A stretch of 64,000 nt of DNA, from positions 806,001 through 870,000 of the forward strand of contig CP091723.1 of the NCBI GenBank assembly GCA_022009775.1, written 5' to 3'. This stretch comes from Christensenella sp. (lineage in GTDB: Bacteria > Bacillota > Clostridia > Christensenellales > CAG-917). This document shows, piece after piece, positions 1-10,979 of the stretch; the first letter of the stretch is position 1; each line of letters opens with the position of its first letter. The position numbers were made by a program, and so were the translations under genes. The notes below the pieces were generated by a model. That model searched no databases. It saw nothing but the letters and a program-made list of their open reading frames with translations, and was not told the DNA's origin.

Positions 1-1
1 A

Positions 2-1538
2 AAATTCGTCGAAACGTATTGCGGAATCAAAATCAACCGCGTCAGCGACATCACCGCACGACAATTCGAGATTATGTCGATGGCATATTTTGCGCTTATC
101 CTCGTTTTTATTTTTCTCGGGCGTGAGCGCACTCAATCACACGCTTTTTGAAAACAGCGACTTGAACATACTCATCACGATGCCGTTCTCTTCGACGGAT
201 ATTTTCCTTTCGAAACTCACGACGGTTTATCTCAAACAACTCGTATTCGCAATCGCGTGCGTTTTTTCCGTCAACTTCACGTTCTTTGTGACGACGGGGA
301 CGCTAAACGTTTACAACGGACTTATGACTGTCGTCGTTGCGGTGCTTCTGCCCGTAATTCCGCTCGCTGTCGCCGCGATCATCACACTCCCCTATCACTA
401 TCTCAAAACGCTCGCATCGTCAAACTACGTTCTTTTGTTTGCGGTTATGACGATTATAATGGCGTTGTTCTGCTGGGGATATTCTTTCGTGTTCGACGTC
501 GCGCAAAACCTGCTCGCAAGCGGAAAGATAACCAAACTCTTTGACGAAAACGTCATGAAAGGCATCATCTCTTTCACGAAATACAACTATCCCGCCAATC
601 TTTTTGCATATCTCATGCTCGGTCGCGAAATAGGCAAAAACATCGGCATACTCGCAGGCATTCTCGTCGGTGCGGGGGCAATTTGCTTCTTCCTTGTGCG
701 CGCGCTTTTCATAGGTGTGACCCACTCCGACTTTTCCGTGCGTATTCCCCACAGCCACAAGAAAAATCTTCATTTTTCAAACAACACGCGATTCGGCGCG
801 CTTATGCGCAAAGAGTTTTTGCTCGTCATGCGCACGCCGGGATACGCATACATGTATTTCACAACTGCCGCAATTATGCCTATAATGGCGTACTGCTCGG
901 CAAAAATCACGATAGGCGTATTTTCAAATCTCGTCGGCAACGTTGACGTGGGCTTTGAACTTTGCACGTTCATCGCGATACTGTACTCCACTCTCACGAA
1001 TACGTTCTGCTCGACGAATATAAGCCGAGACGGATATATGGCACTCACGCAAAAGACGCTTCCTTATTCTCCTGCCAAAATACTCGGCTCGAAAATGGCG
1101 TTCTGCTCGATAGTTGCGATTGCAAGCACGCTCATCACCTGCATAGTGATGGCGGCAACTCGTCTTGAAAGCGTTCAGGAAGCAGTGGTTACGCTCTTTG
1201 CAACAAGCATGATTGCCTTCGCGCAAATCGTGTTTGCAACAAAACTCGACCTTGCCCATCCGCATTTTGCAAAGACGGACGACGGAGAAATAAAAGAAGC
1301 AAATTCCACGGTTTCAGCCGTCATAGCGGTGGGACTTTTGACAAGTTGTATAATCGGCTTCGGGCTGATGTTCAACTCAATATCGTCGCTCATAACGGGC
1401 GACGCAGTCGTGGAAACGGGAAACGCGGTGAGTTATTCCATCGCGCTTTGTTGTCCTTTCGCGCTTCTTCTTGCCGCGATTGGATATTTTGCAATCGGTC
1501 TTAAAAAGGCCTATGCAAATCTCGATACGGAGAATTGA
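2..1538 (+). CDS. Probable ABC exporter permease subunit, 5' end outside window, frameshifted
   Basis: Last ~510 codons of a multi-pass membrane protein. Hydrophobic helices form two blocks, one before nt ~720 and a second from nt ~840 to the end, with a soluble loop between, the layout of a duplicated ABC-2-type exporter permease. The true start and any ATPase partner lie left of the window. The frame used at nt 2-115 (…AYFALILVFIFLG) switches to the frame of nt 117-1538 (GVSALNHTLFENSD…) inside a T-rich run near nt 107-120, a one-base indel like others here. It ends 2 bp before the next start codon, so the two genes are probably co-transcribed. The family call rests on topology; no diagnostic motif was seen, so another multi-pass transporter is possible. 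Confidence 0.55.
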   Translation, partial: NSSKRIAESKSTASATSPHDNSRLCRWHILRLSSFLFFSGVSALNHTLFENSDLNILITMPFSSTDIFLSKLTTVYLKQLVFAIACVFSVNFTFFVTTGTLNVYNGLMTVVVAVLLPVIPLAVAAIITLPYHYLKTLASSNYVLLFAVMTIIMALFCWGYSFVFDVAQNLLASGKITKLFDENVMKGIISFTKYNYPANLFAYLMLGREIGKNIGILAGILVGAGAICFFLVRALFIGVTHSDFSVRIPHSHKKNLHFSNNTRFGALMRKEFLLVMRTPGYAYMYFTTAAIMPIMAYCSAKITIGVFSNLVGNVDVGFELCTFIAILYSTLTNTFCSTNISRDGYMALTQKTLPYSPAKILGSKMAFCSIVAIASTLITCIVMAATRLESVQEAVVTLFATSMIAFAQIVFATKLDLAHPHFAKTDDGEIKEANSTVSAVIAVGLLTSCIIGFGLMFNSISSLITGDAVVETGNAVSYSIALCCPFALLLAAIGYFAIGLKKAYANLDTEN

Positions 1539-1540
1539 GT

Positions 1541-4500
1541 ATGAAAAAACTTGTAACCGCACTCATAATCGTTCTTCCGCTCGTGTTCCTTATCGCCGTG
1601 TTCACGGTGACGAACATAGCGAAAATATCGACGGATATTCCCGCAACGAGCATAAATATAACCAACAAAGGCGACAACGGCGTGTTTGCGTTTGACATTG
1701 CAGACTACACTTCACCGCTGTTTGAAAGCGACCTTGGCGTCGAAGTTTTGCCGTACGTTGCGAAAAATCGCGGATTCGACCTTGAAATAACCGACGCGGA
1801 AACGGGCGAGCCGACGGACATCGTCACAAAAGAAGAGAACGGCGCGTTCAAACTTCACGACGTGGGAATTGCAAAACTCACCTACACGAGCAAAGACGGC
1901 GGATACACCGACAGCGTTATTTTCAACGTGTCGTGCAGCGGCGTTATTTCTTTCTCACCCACTCTTACGGACGGTGCAGGCAACGAATACGAACTTACGC
2001 CGAACGCCGACGGAGAATACGAAGCGGTCGTGCCGACGGGCAATCTGTTCTTCGGCGGAGAATATTATCCGAAAACCGCAACCGCGCACGCTCATTTCGA
2101 AGCAGACAACGCAGGCGCGCTCAAAATAAACGCCGTTACGGGCATTGCGACGGCATATTACAGTGGCAAAAACGCAGTCACCATGAGCGTGACCGACGCT
2201 TTCGGCAACTCGGTGAACAAAAAAATCAATCTTACCGTTCAAAAATCAGGCGATCCCGTCGTGAACGGTCTCGATGCGTCTTCCGTGTCTGTGAGACTCG
2301 GTGCGCCGCTCGGCGTCACGAGCCTTGCGTTCAGAGTGGAGAGCGAATATATGGACGGCGCGACTTTCGACGGTCCGAATCTCAAACAAGCGACGTTTGA
2401 AAAGGCGGACGGCGACAACGAAAACGCACACGTTCTCAAAATCGAACTAAACAGCGCATTTACGTCAGAAACGAGCCCGAGATATACTCTGTCTCTTGCG
2501 GACGGAAGAAAAATTCACGTCTATATCGACTTTGCGGACTACGACTTCAACGTGTATTCCACGACGAACCGCACAGGCAAAGGAGACGTGATTATATTAG
2601 ACGGCGGTCAGACGAGAATCGCGGTCACTTCAACGCCCGAAGACGACATCGTCTATTCGTTTGAAGTCGAAGATACGAGCATTGCAAGCGTGTTGAGCGC
2701 AGAAAACGATTATTGCTTCATAAAAGCGAACGCTATCGGTGAAACCACGCTCGTCATTCATTGGTCAAAGACCACAGCCGACGGAGTCGCCGCAAGCGGA
2801 ACGACGACGAGAAGACTCGTTGTTGCAAAAGCGTATTCTTCTCTTCTTTTCAACGACGAACAGACGCTCAACAAAGGCGGACTCGGAAAAGCGGCAATCG
2901 CAAGCGGAACTTACGAAAACGGCAACATCGTATATCGTCCGTACGTGTCGCAATTCGTCGCATACAACGGAACGAACAAACTTGCGCCACTGTTTGACAA
3001 TCTCACGTTTACGTCTTCAAACGACGCAATCGCAACCGTCGAACAGACCGCAAACGGCGTGGAAATAACCGTAAAAGCAACGGGGCTTGTCACTATTTAC
3101 GCAAACTGGGAATACGGTGATATGTTTGGTGTAAAAGGTGCGTCTTTCACGTTCAACGCGGTTGACGGCGTGACCGTGAAAGATTATGCGCAACTTGCAG
3201 ACGCCACGAATAAGGGAAAGAAAATCGTCCTTTCACAAGATATTTATCTCGGAGAAAATCTCTTCGACGTGAACGAAGACGGCTCACGAACGCCAAAATA
3301 TTCCGATGAAGTTATGCTTGAAAAACTTCAATCTTACACGGGCGAAATGAAGACGAGCGCGGACTACACTTACTATCGCAATCTCAACGCACTCTACCCC
3401 GACAAAGTGGAAAATCATCCGTCCGTGCGCTATGCGTTCGAATTTAAGGACGACGTATACGGCAACGGTCACGTCGTGAGTGCGGAGTATATTACGAATA
3501 TGTACGACTCCACCGACAATCTGTATGACTTTGCAATCTTCCGCGGTCCGCTCGATTTCGTATCTACGAGTATGGACGGCATAAAGGTTGCGGCGGTCAA
3601 AGGTCAGGACAACATATCCTTCCTCGTTCGCAAAGACGGCGTGAAAGTGGACAACGTGACGCTGAAAGGTTGCGACGATTCCACCCTGTACGAAAACGGA
3701 GAGTTCAACTTGTCCATTCTCAACAACGTGGGCACGACGCTTGAAATCATGTGCGACGCGTCGATAACCAACAGCCGCGTATCAAACGGTCGCACCGTCG
3801 TGAGAACGTTCGGAAGAGACGGCATCGCATACGACTCCACCGTCAACGTTTTTGCCGAGAAAATAAACGTTCTCATCGAAGACTGCGTGCTGTCAAACGC
3901 AAGAGAGTTTATTCTCAAAGTCGGCACAAACCGATACGTTTCGGGGACGGAAGACAACCCGTCGCCGTATCTCAAAGACCGCAACGGCAACGCTTATACG
4001 AATTGCAATTCGTCGGCATGCGACGATTATATAAACGACGAATATTTCGTAAACACTTACGTCCTTTCGGATATAACGCTGAAAGACAGCACTCTCAAAT
4101 CGAGCGGATTGTTCACCATAGGCGTGGAAAGCCACTTCGCCGGCGGTATGCTTATGGGCGCAAATTCCGTGTTCAAATCTCTCGAAGGCTGGACAAACCT
4201 TGCCGCAACGAGTTACCCCGCAGTGCTTCGTCTAGTCGGAAACGTGGAACTTGCCGACTGGAAACAACTCTCGCTCGTTGACAGTTCCACCCTTATAGAA
4301 ACGCAGACAAACAATCACTCCAACCTGTCCTTCCTTACGCTCGACATCGCAGAAATGCTTAGAGCGGTCAAGGCAAACGGCGGAGATGAATATAAAAACA
4401 TAATAGCAACCAAAAACGACACCGAGTACGTGCACGGCGGCATAGCCTTCTACGGCGGCGGCAAGAACTACTCGCTGCTCGACATGAGCGGATACACTTT

Positions 4501-4654
4501 CGAGAAGATGAACACCTACAACGTAAATATAGGCGCGCTTGCTTCGTCAAGCAACGACACACTCTCGGCACAAGGCAGATATCTTCCGCTCGCGGCAGGT
4601 TACGAAGACTTCCGCTTCGTGATGTTCGACGCGTCGAGCAACTATAGAATTTAA
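1541..4654 (+). CDS. Large secreted or membrane-anchored surface protein with beta-rich repeats
   Basis: About 1,037 residues. The ATG at 1541 is preferred over an upstream TTG because GGAG lies 7 bp before it. A hydrophobic segment at residues ~5-25 (LVTALIIVLPLVFLIAVF) is a signal or anchor helix; everything after it is polar. Residues ~30-530 contain repeated short beta-rich modules resembling bacterial Ig-like domains (phrases such as VTSTPEDDIVYSFEVEDTSI and SSNDAIATVEQ). From residue ~540 a stretch beginning DYAQLADATNKGKKIVLSQD resembles the start of a right-handed beta-helix, with turn-like N/G/D-rich repeats onward. No catalytic residues or LPXTG motif are visible. It lies immediately behind the ABC permease, so it may be the exporter's partner or simply share its operon. 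Function unknown. Confidence 0.6.
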   Translation: MKKLVTALIIVLPLVFLIAVFTVTNIAKISTDIPATSINITNKGDNGVFAFDIADYTSPLFESDLGVEVLPYVAKNRGFDLEITDAETGEPTDIVTKEENGAFKLHDVGIAKLTYTSKDGGYTDSVIFNVSCSGVISFSPTLTDGAGNEYELTPNADGEYEAVVPTGNLFFGGEYYPKTATAHAHFEADNAGALKINAVTGIATAYYSGKNAVTMSVTDAFGNSVNKKINLTVQKSGDPVVNGLDASSVSVRLGAPLGVTSLAFRVESEYMDGATFDGPNLKQATFEKADGDNENAHVLKIELNSAFTSETSPRYTLSLADGRKIHVYIDFADYDFNVYSTTNRTGKGDVIILDGGQTRIAVTSTPEDDIVYSFEVEDTSIASVLSAENDYCFIKANAIGETTLVIHWSKTTADGVAASGTTTRRLVVAKAYSSLLFNDEQTLNKGGLGKAAIASGTYENGNIVYRPYVSQFVAYNGTNKLAPLFDNLTFTSSNDAIATVEQTANGVEITVKATGLVTIYANWEYGDMFGVKGASFTFNAVDGVTVKDYAQLADATNKGKKIVLSQDIYLGENLFDVNEDGSRTPKYSDEVMLEKLQSYTGEMKTSADYTYYRNLNALYPDKVENHPSVRYAFEFKDDVYGNGHVVSAEYITNMYDSTDNLYDFAIFRGPLDFVSTSMDGIKVAAVKGQDNISFLVRKDGVKVDNVTLKGCDDSTLYENGEFNLSILNNVGTTLEIMCDASITNSRVSNGRTVVRTFGRDGIAYDSTVNVFAEKINVLIEDCVLSNAREFILKVGTNRYVSGTEDNPSPYLKDRNGNAYTNCNSSACDDYINDEYFVNTYVLSDITLKDSTLKSSGLFTIGVESHFAGGMLMGANSVFKSLEGWTNLAATSYPAVLRLVGNVELADWKQLSLVDSSTLIETQTNNHSNLSFLTLDIAEMLRAVKANGGDEYKNIIATKNDTEYVHGGIAFYGGGKNYSLLDMSGYTFEKMNTYNVNIGALASSSNDTLSAQGRYLPLAAGYEDFRFVMFDASSNYRI

Positions 4655-4752
4655 AGCAATCACAACTTAAGTTGATAGTTTCGGCACGATAAAGTGTCGA
4701 TTATGTCAAATATGGCATTAACGTTAGGGACGTTCCATAGGGGATAGAAACA

Positions 4753-7700
4753 ATGGAAAAGAAAATATCAAACAAAAGAAAACTGTTCGCACTTGTGTGC
4801 GTGGTGGCACTGCTTGCGCTCTGCACCGCGTCGCTTCTTGCGTGCAACGAAACGGGCGGGCAAGAGCAACTCGGCACCGTGTCCGTCAACTTTGACGCAC
4901 AGAACGGAAGCGGTATCGAGAACAAACTCGTCTCTCCGAGCAATATAACCTATCTGCCGCCCGCGCGCGAAGGATACGACTTCGTCGGCTGGACGATGGA
5001 CAAAGACGGAAACGAACCGCTTGATCCGAGCAAAATCAAACTCGGCACGACTCTTTACGGACAGTGGAAAATCAAGACGTTCACCGTGTATTTCTATGTA
5101 AACGACGAACTCGTGAAAACCCAAGTCGTAGAATACGGCAAGGCGGCAACCGCACCCACGCAAGAAGAAATAAATGAGCGTCTGGAAGACGGCGAAGTGT
5201 TTGAAAACTGGGCGCAGTCTTTCGACAACGTAAAAGGCGACGTATTTGTATACGCAAACGTCGGCACGGCTTCGGCAACCGTGAAATTCGTCGTCGACGG
5301 CGATGAATGGGCAAGTCACACGGGCTCGTACGGCAACAAAATCCCGTCGGTGGACAAACCGAGCAAAAACGGGTTTGTTTTTGACAAATGGGTTGACCAA
5401 AACGGCAACGCACTCGCAGAAGGCGCGACTTTCAAAACAAGCACGACCTACACGGCAGTGTGGCAACTCGCAGTCCCCAACGCCCCGACGATTGCATCGC
5501 AAAACAGAGCGACATACGGCGAAAATCCGCAACTCACGCTCACACACACGGGCGTAAACGGCATAACTTATACCTACGAATGGTATCTATTAGACAAAAA
5601 GGTCGGCGAAGGCAACACTATAACCGTGTCCGCTCCCGCCGCCGGCAGTTACGTCTACGATGTGTATACGATTGCATCCTGCGACGGATACGAAAACAAA
5701 ACTTCCGTTGCGAGCCACACGACTCTCAACGTCGAAAAAGCAACGCTCGTTGCGTCGATTGACGACTTTTCGATTGTGTACGGCAATCCGTTCGTAAACC
5801 CGAACGTCAGATACGAAGGCTTCATCTCGGGCGATGACGAAACTTCGGTGGACGAAAGCAATCTCACTTTCGATACGGAATATACCATAGCTTCTCCCGT
5901 CGGCAATTATATGGTAACGGCAAAGGGGCTTGTTGCAAACAACTACGAAATCGTCGGCGCGTCGAGAACTCTGGGCGAAATCAGTGCGACTCTCACCGTG
6001 ACAAAGAGAGACTTCTCCGTCAATACGGCAGCCGAAACGAAGACGTACGACGGCAAGTCAATTGCAAAAACTTACGACGAAATCGTTGCAAGCGGACTCG
6101 TTGAAGGACACAAACTCTCGCTTTCTCTGACAACTACGGGAAGCAACGTCGGCATTTACGACAAAAACGGAGTATCGGTCGAATACACTTTGACGGACGC
6201 AAACGGCAACGACGTGAAAGGCAACTACAACGAAGTTGCTCTCACCTGTTCGTTCACCATAACCAAAGCGCAAATCGAATACGAATTGCCTGCAAATCCG
6301 CCTTGCAACTATGACGGCACACCGCACGGCGCAACGATTGACGTTGCAACGGGCTTTGAAGCAGAATATTCCGTTGACGGCGAAACCTGGAGCGCAACCG
6401 CACCGACGTTTGTCGATGCAGGCAAACATACAGTTCGCTTCCGCATAGAAAAAGAAAACTACGAAAGCGTGAACTCGTCGTTTATAGTGACTGTGAATAA
6501 GGCTTCCGTAACGTTTACGGCAAGCAATCAGACTTCCGTTTACGGCAAAGCGTTTTCTCTTGACCAAACCGCATACACGGTGTCGGGCAAGACGTTCGGA
6601 AACGTTTTCGACGTCGCGCTTACGACGAAATACGCGCTCGGCAACGGCATAGGCGAATATGCGATCGAAATTGCGGTCAAGAACGACGCAAACTTTGAAA
6701 TTTCCGTCAATAACGGCACTTTGAGCATAACGCCCGCTCCCGTCAGAGTGAGCGTAATCGATCAACACATAACTTTCGGTGACGAATTCTCTCCCACCGT
6801 CGATATGTTCACGGCAAGCGGCATATACGCCGGCGACGACGTGAAAGACGTGGTGAAAATTTCAACGAAATACAAGCAAGGCAACGACAACGGCGAATAC
6901 GATTTGATTTGCACGGTTGACAACGCCAACTATATTCTTGAAGGAAACGCGCACGCGCTCGTGTACGTGGCAAAACGCAATATTACCGTCAAGGTGAACG
7001 ACGTTTCGGTGATATACGGCGACGCGCTTGATCTTGCAAACTGCACGTTCTCTGTCGAAGACGGCGCACTTGTCGGAAACGACACCATCGTTCTTTCCTA
7101 CACCTGCACTTATACGCAAGGCGACGACGCGGGCTTGACGAAAGACATTATCGCAACCGCAACTGCATCCGACAATTACGTCGTGACCGTGAAGAAAGGC
7201 ACTCTTTCCGTCGCAAAACGCCCCGTATCCGTCAAAGCAACCGATGCGAGCGTGATTTACGGTGAAAACGCCCCGACGTTTGCATACGAAGTGACGAGCG
7301 GCAATTTCTACGGCACTGCCCCGACTCCGCATTACGATTGCGCATACTCGGTCGGCGACACGAAAGCGGAATATGCAATCGGCGTGTCTTTTGAAGACGG
7401 CAATCACGAAATAAAAATCCAAAGCGGTACGCTCGCTCTCGAAAAGAGAAACATCGTCGTTTCGTTCTCGAAGACAGCGGCGTATCAGAACGGACAAAAA
7501 GTGTCCGTCAATCTTGCGCTTGCAACCGTTGACGGCGAGTATGTCGGCGATACGCTCGGCGGCATTCTCACCACAAAAGACTTCGCTCAAGGCGAATACG
7601 TTCTCAACGGCGAAAGAAACGATTTCGACATCACGGAAAAAGCGAATGTTGTCAACGCACAAGGCGAAGACGTGACGGCACTCTACAACATCGAATACAA

Positions 7701-10700
7701 CGTGAAAGTGATCGTCAACGAACAACTCATCGACCACACGGCAAACCCCGTCAAAGAGACTTATGACGGCACGGCAAAATCCATAACCATCGAAGCGGCA
7801 AGCGACGTGACCGTCACCTACTCTACGGACGGCGTGACGTACACGAGCGGAAATCCGACTTTCGTCAACGCAGGCACTTACACCGTGTTCTACCGTCTCG
7901 AACAGGCAGGTAAAACCACGACCGAAGACAAAACCACCGTCACCATATCAAAACGTAACGCAACAGTCATCGCGCTCGATCAAAAGGCGACGTACGGCGA
8001 AGATTTCACGCTTGCGGATTCGTTCAAGACAGAAAACGTCATTGACGAAGCCGACGTCGTCGCAACTCTCTCTTGCAATTACGTCAAAGGCAACGGCGCA
8101 GGAGCATACGTCATAACGATTACGATCAATGACAACGACAACTATGTCTTCACTGCTCAAAACGGCACTCTCACGGTCGGCAAAAGAACGTCACCGTCAC
8201 CGCAAGCGGTTTCGATACGATATACGGCGAAGATGCGGATTTGACGAACTTCACGGTTGACGTTGCAGACGCAAAACAATATATATCTCTCAAATCGGAC
8301 TATGTCAAAGGCGAAGACGCAGGCACGTACGCAGTGCGTGCAATCTCGTCAAACGACAACTATTCGGTGACTATCGACGGCGTGAATCTCGTCGTTGCAA
8401 AACGAGTCGCAACTGTCAAAGCAAACGACGTGACCGTCACTTACGGCACGACGCCCAACTTCTCGTTTACGGCAAGCAATATGTTCGGCAACGACTCCGT
8501 CACGAGCGTGACATTCGAGTGCTCTGGCAAAAACGCAAGCGAATCGGGATATGCGATTATACCGAGTGTAACCGACACGCAAAACTATACGTTTGTGGCA
8601 GAAAACGGCGTTCTTGTTATCAAAAAGGCAACGTTAACCGTTGATTTTGACAATATTCCGTCTATAACCTATGGTGACGAATTGCCTGAAATCACGATTG
8701 CGCAATATCACGGTTTCGTTTACGGTGAAGATCAATCGGTGCTTGGCGGCACTCTCAAAGTGACTTGCGCATACACGAGTGCGCCTATGGCGGGCACGTT
8801 CGATATAACGTTCTCCGGACTTGTTTCAAACAACTACGAGATAGAATACGAAGAAGCGCAACTCGTCGTTAACAAAGCGACGCTCACTCTAACTGCAGAC
8901 GACATAGCGGCGATAACGTACGGCGACGATGTGCCGAGCGTGACGTACACCGCAAGCGGTTTCAAATTTGACGACGAAGCGCGCAAGGCTCAAATCCTTG
9001 CAAACGTGGTCGTGACGATCGACACCGCATACGTCAAAGGCTCCGACGCAACTGCGAACGGATATTCGTACAATCTCACAATCGAACCGCAAGAAACCGA
9101 CAACTATATTCTTACACACGGCATAAGCAAAAAGTTTGTCGTGAACAAAGCAAAGTACGTCGGCATTTCTCACAAGAATGTGGAAGGCGGAACGTATTTC
9201 CACGCGCAACTCTCGGAATACGCATTGCAGGAAGACTTCTACTGGGACGATGAAAACGCATACCCCACTTGCGACGTAACGCAATATCTTGCACACTACA
9301 ACGCCGACCCGACCAACTACGAGACGTTTGATTTGTATATCACACTCATTCTCGCAAAAGCAACGCCGACAATCACCGCAACCGTGAACGACGACGCAAA
9401 CAATTGGACGGGCAACGAAATCGACCTTGCCGCTCTCATAAGCGCAACGAGCAACAATCTTGACAACGGCACTGTAACTATCCCCGCACTCAAAGGCACT
9501 GACGGCGGCTTCTATTACGTCACTCTCACGACAAGCGAAACCACCAACTATCTCGCAACAAGCAAGCAAGTGAGCGTGCGCATCAAGGCGGCAAAGATAG
9601 GCGAGAAGTGGTACACCGTGGAAGAAGCAATCGCCACAGGCGGAGCAATCACCCTTGCAGGCAATGCGTTTATCTCCCAAGACGTCACGATAAAGAACGG
9701 CACAACACTCACTCTTCCCAGTGGCGACGGCACAGGCGACAGCGCAACGACAATCGGCAATGCAGAAAAGGCATACGGAGCAGGACAAGGCAACTATGTT
9801 GACACAAACGCATCGTTTGTCAACATGACTCTTACAATCAACAACGGCACAACCGTTGACGTGAGCGGCAACATTCTCATTCTCGGTTTGCTCGGAAGAG
9901 CGGGCGCAGGACAGTCGGGACACACGTCCGGCAAACACAGCCAAATCGTCAACAACGGCACAATCACTCTCAACAGCGGCTCTAATCTCGACGTACGCGG
10001 ATATATTAAGGGCAACGGCACAATCAACGCAGAGAGCGGTTCAAACGTATATACACCTTACGTGGTAATCGACTTCCGTGGCGGCACAAACACTGTAACC
10101 GTATTCAGAAAAGGAAAAATCGCACCGTTCTTGCAGTACGAAATGCCCAACATCCAATGCGAACAATTTATCCGTGCAGGCGCAACGCTCAAAGGATACT
10201 TCGATTTGTATGCAAACGACAAACACAACTACTGCTCCAACATCGTAATCGGCTCGAAAGGTATAATTCAACTTTCAAGCGGATACGTCCATAAGACTTA
10301 CAGCAATCAGAAAACCACGCTGACCCTTGTCGGAAACGTATCTATGGGTTCGTTGTCTCTTACGGTAAAACTCGGAATATCTGGCGTTACTGTCAATATG
10401 TCCGACGTCCAATTCCCGATACCTTGGCTTTACGACATTCACATCGGAGACGGCGTAACCGAAACAACTCTCAATGCTCCGCACGATTACAAAATTATAA
10501 CGGGCGCAAGCGTGACGGTGGAAAAGAACGCGACGCTAAATACTTCTAAATCCGTCATAGTATACAGTCAATTCACCGATGTATCATTTGGCGGAAGCGT
10601 GTATCCGAACAAAGCCGCTGCTTCGTTTACCGTAAACGGAACGCTCAATATCGGAGGTTCGTTCGGCGGCGCAATTCGATCTACGGAAAGCGGTGCGAAA

Positions 10701-10898
10701 ATCATCGTATCGTCATCAGCAACGTTGTCGGTGTCTTCAAGAGAAGGCAATAGCGGAAACACGAAATCGTGGCAAGCGATTATCAACACAGGTGAATTCG
10801 TAACCGTTGCAACCATAAGCGAAACTGCAAAATTTGAAGACGGAACGGCTCTTGAAAAAGGAAAGACCTACACCTACAACGGTACGGCGTGGGCGTAA
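4753..10898 (+). CDS. Giant surface lipoprotein: InlB/Flg_new repeats plus MBG-type beta repeats (frameshifted)
   Basis: About 2,048 residues once one frameshift is repaired. The N-terminus has a basic start, hydrophobic stretch and lipobox SLLAC near residue 31, so it is probably lipidated and displayed outside the membrane. Residues ~45-245 hold about three Listeria-Bacteroides type repeats (REGYDFVGW…LYGQWK). Residues ~250-1,600 are tandem ~85-residue MBG-like modules marked by YGD/YGE…, TYDGK and a final GTL.V.KR; many start with a tyrosine-glycine pair. The C-terminal ~450 residues are a serine/glycine/threonine-rich beta-solenoid-like region. The frame breaks at ~8187 where …GKR must continue NVTVTASGFDTIYGEDAD; one A is missing from an A run. 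Probable adhesin or envelope-structure protein; ligand unknown. SD GGGGA precedes the ATG. Confidence 0.75.
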
Positions 10899-10911
10899 AA
10901 ATGAATTGCAG

Positions 10912-10936
10912 ACGGCTCTCAAACGAGAGCCGTTTG
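10912..10936 (+). terminator. Intrinsic terminator after the giant lipoprotein gene
   Basis: Perfect 9-bp stem ACGGCTCTC / GAGAGCCGT around an AAAC loop, followed by a short T run, 13 bp after the stop codon. Confidence 0.7.
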
Positions 10937-10979
10937 ACTTTGCAATATCGAGAAAAAAGAAAAATCGGAAGTGATTTTT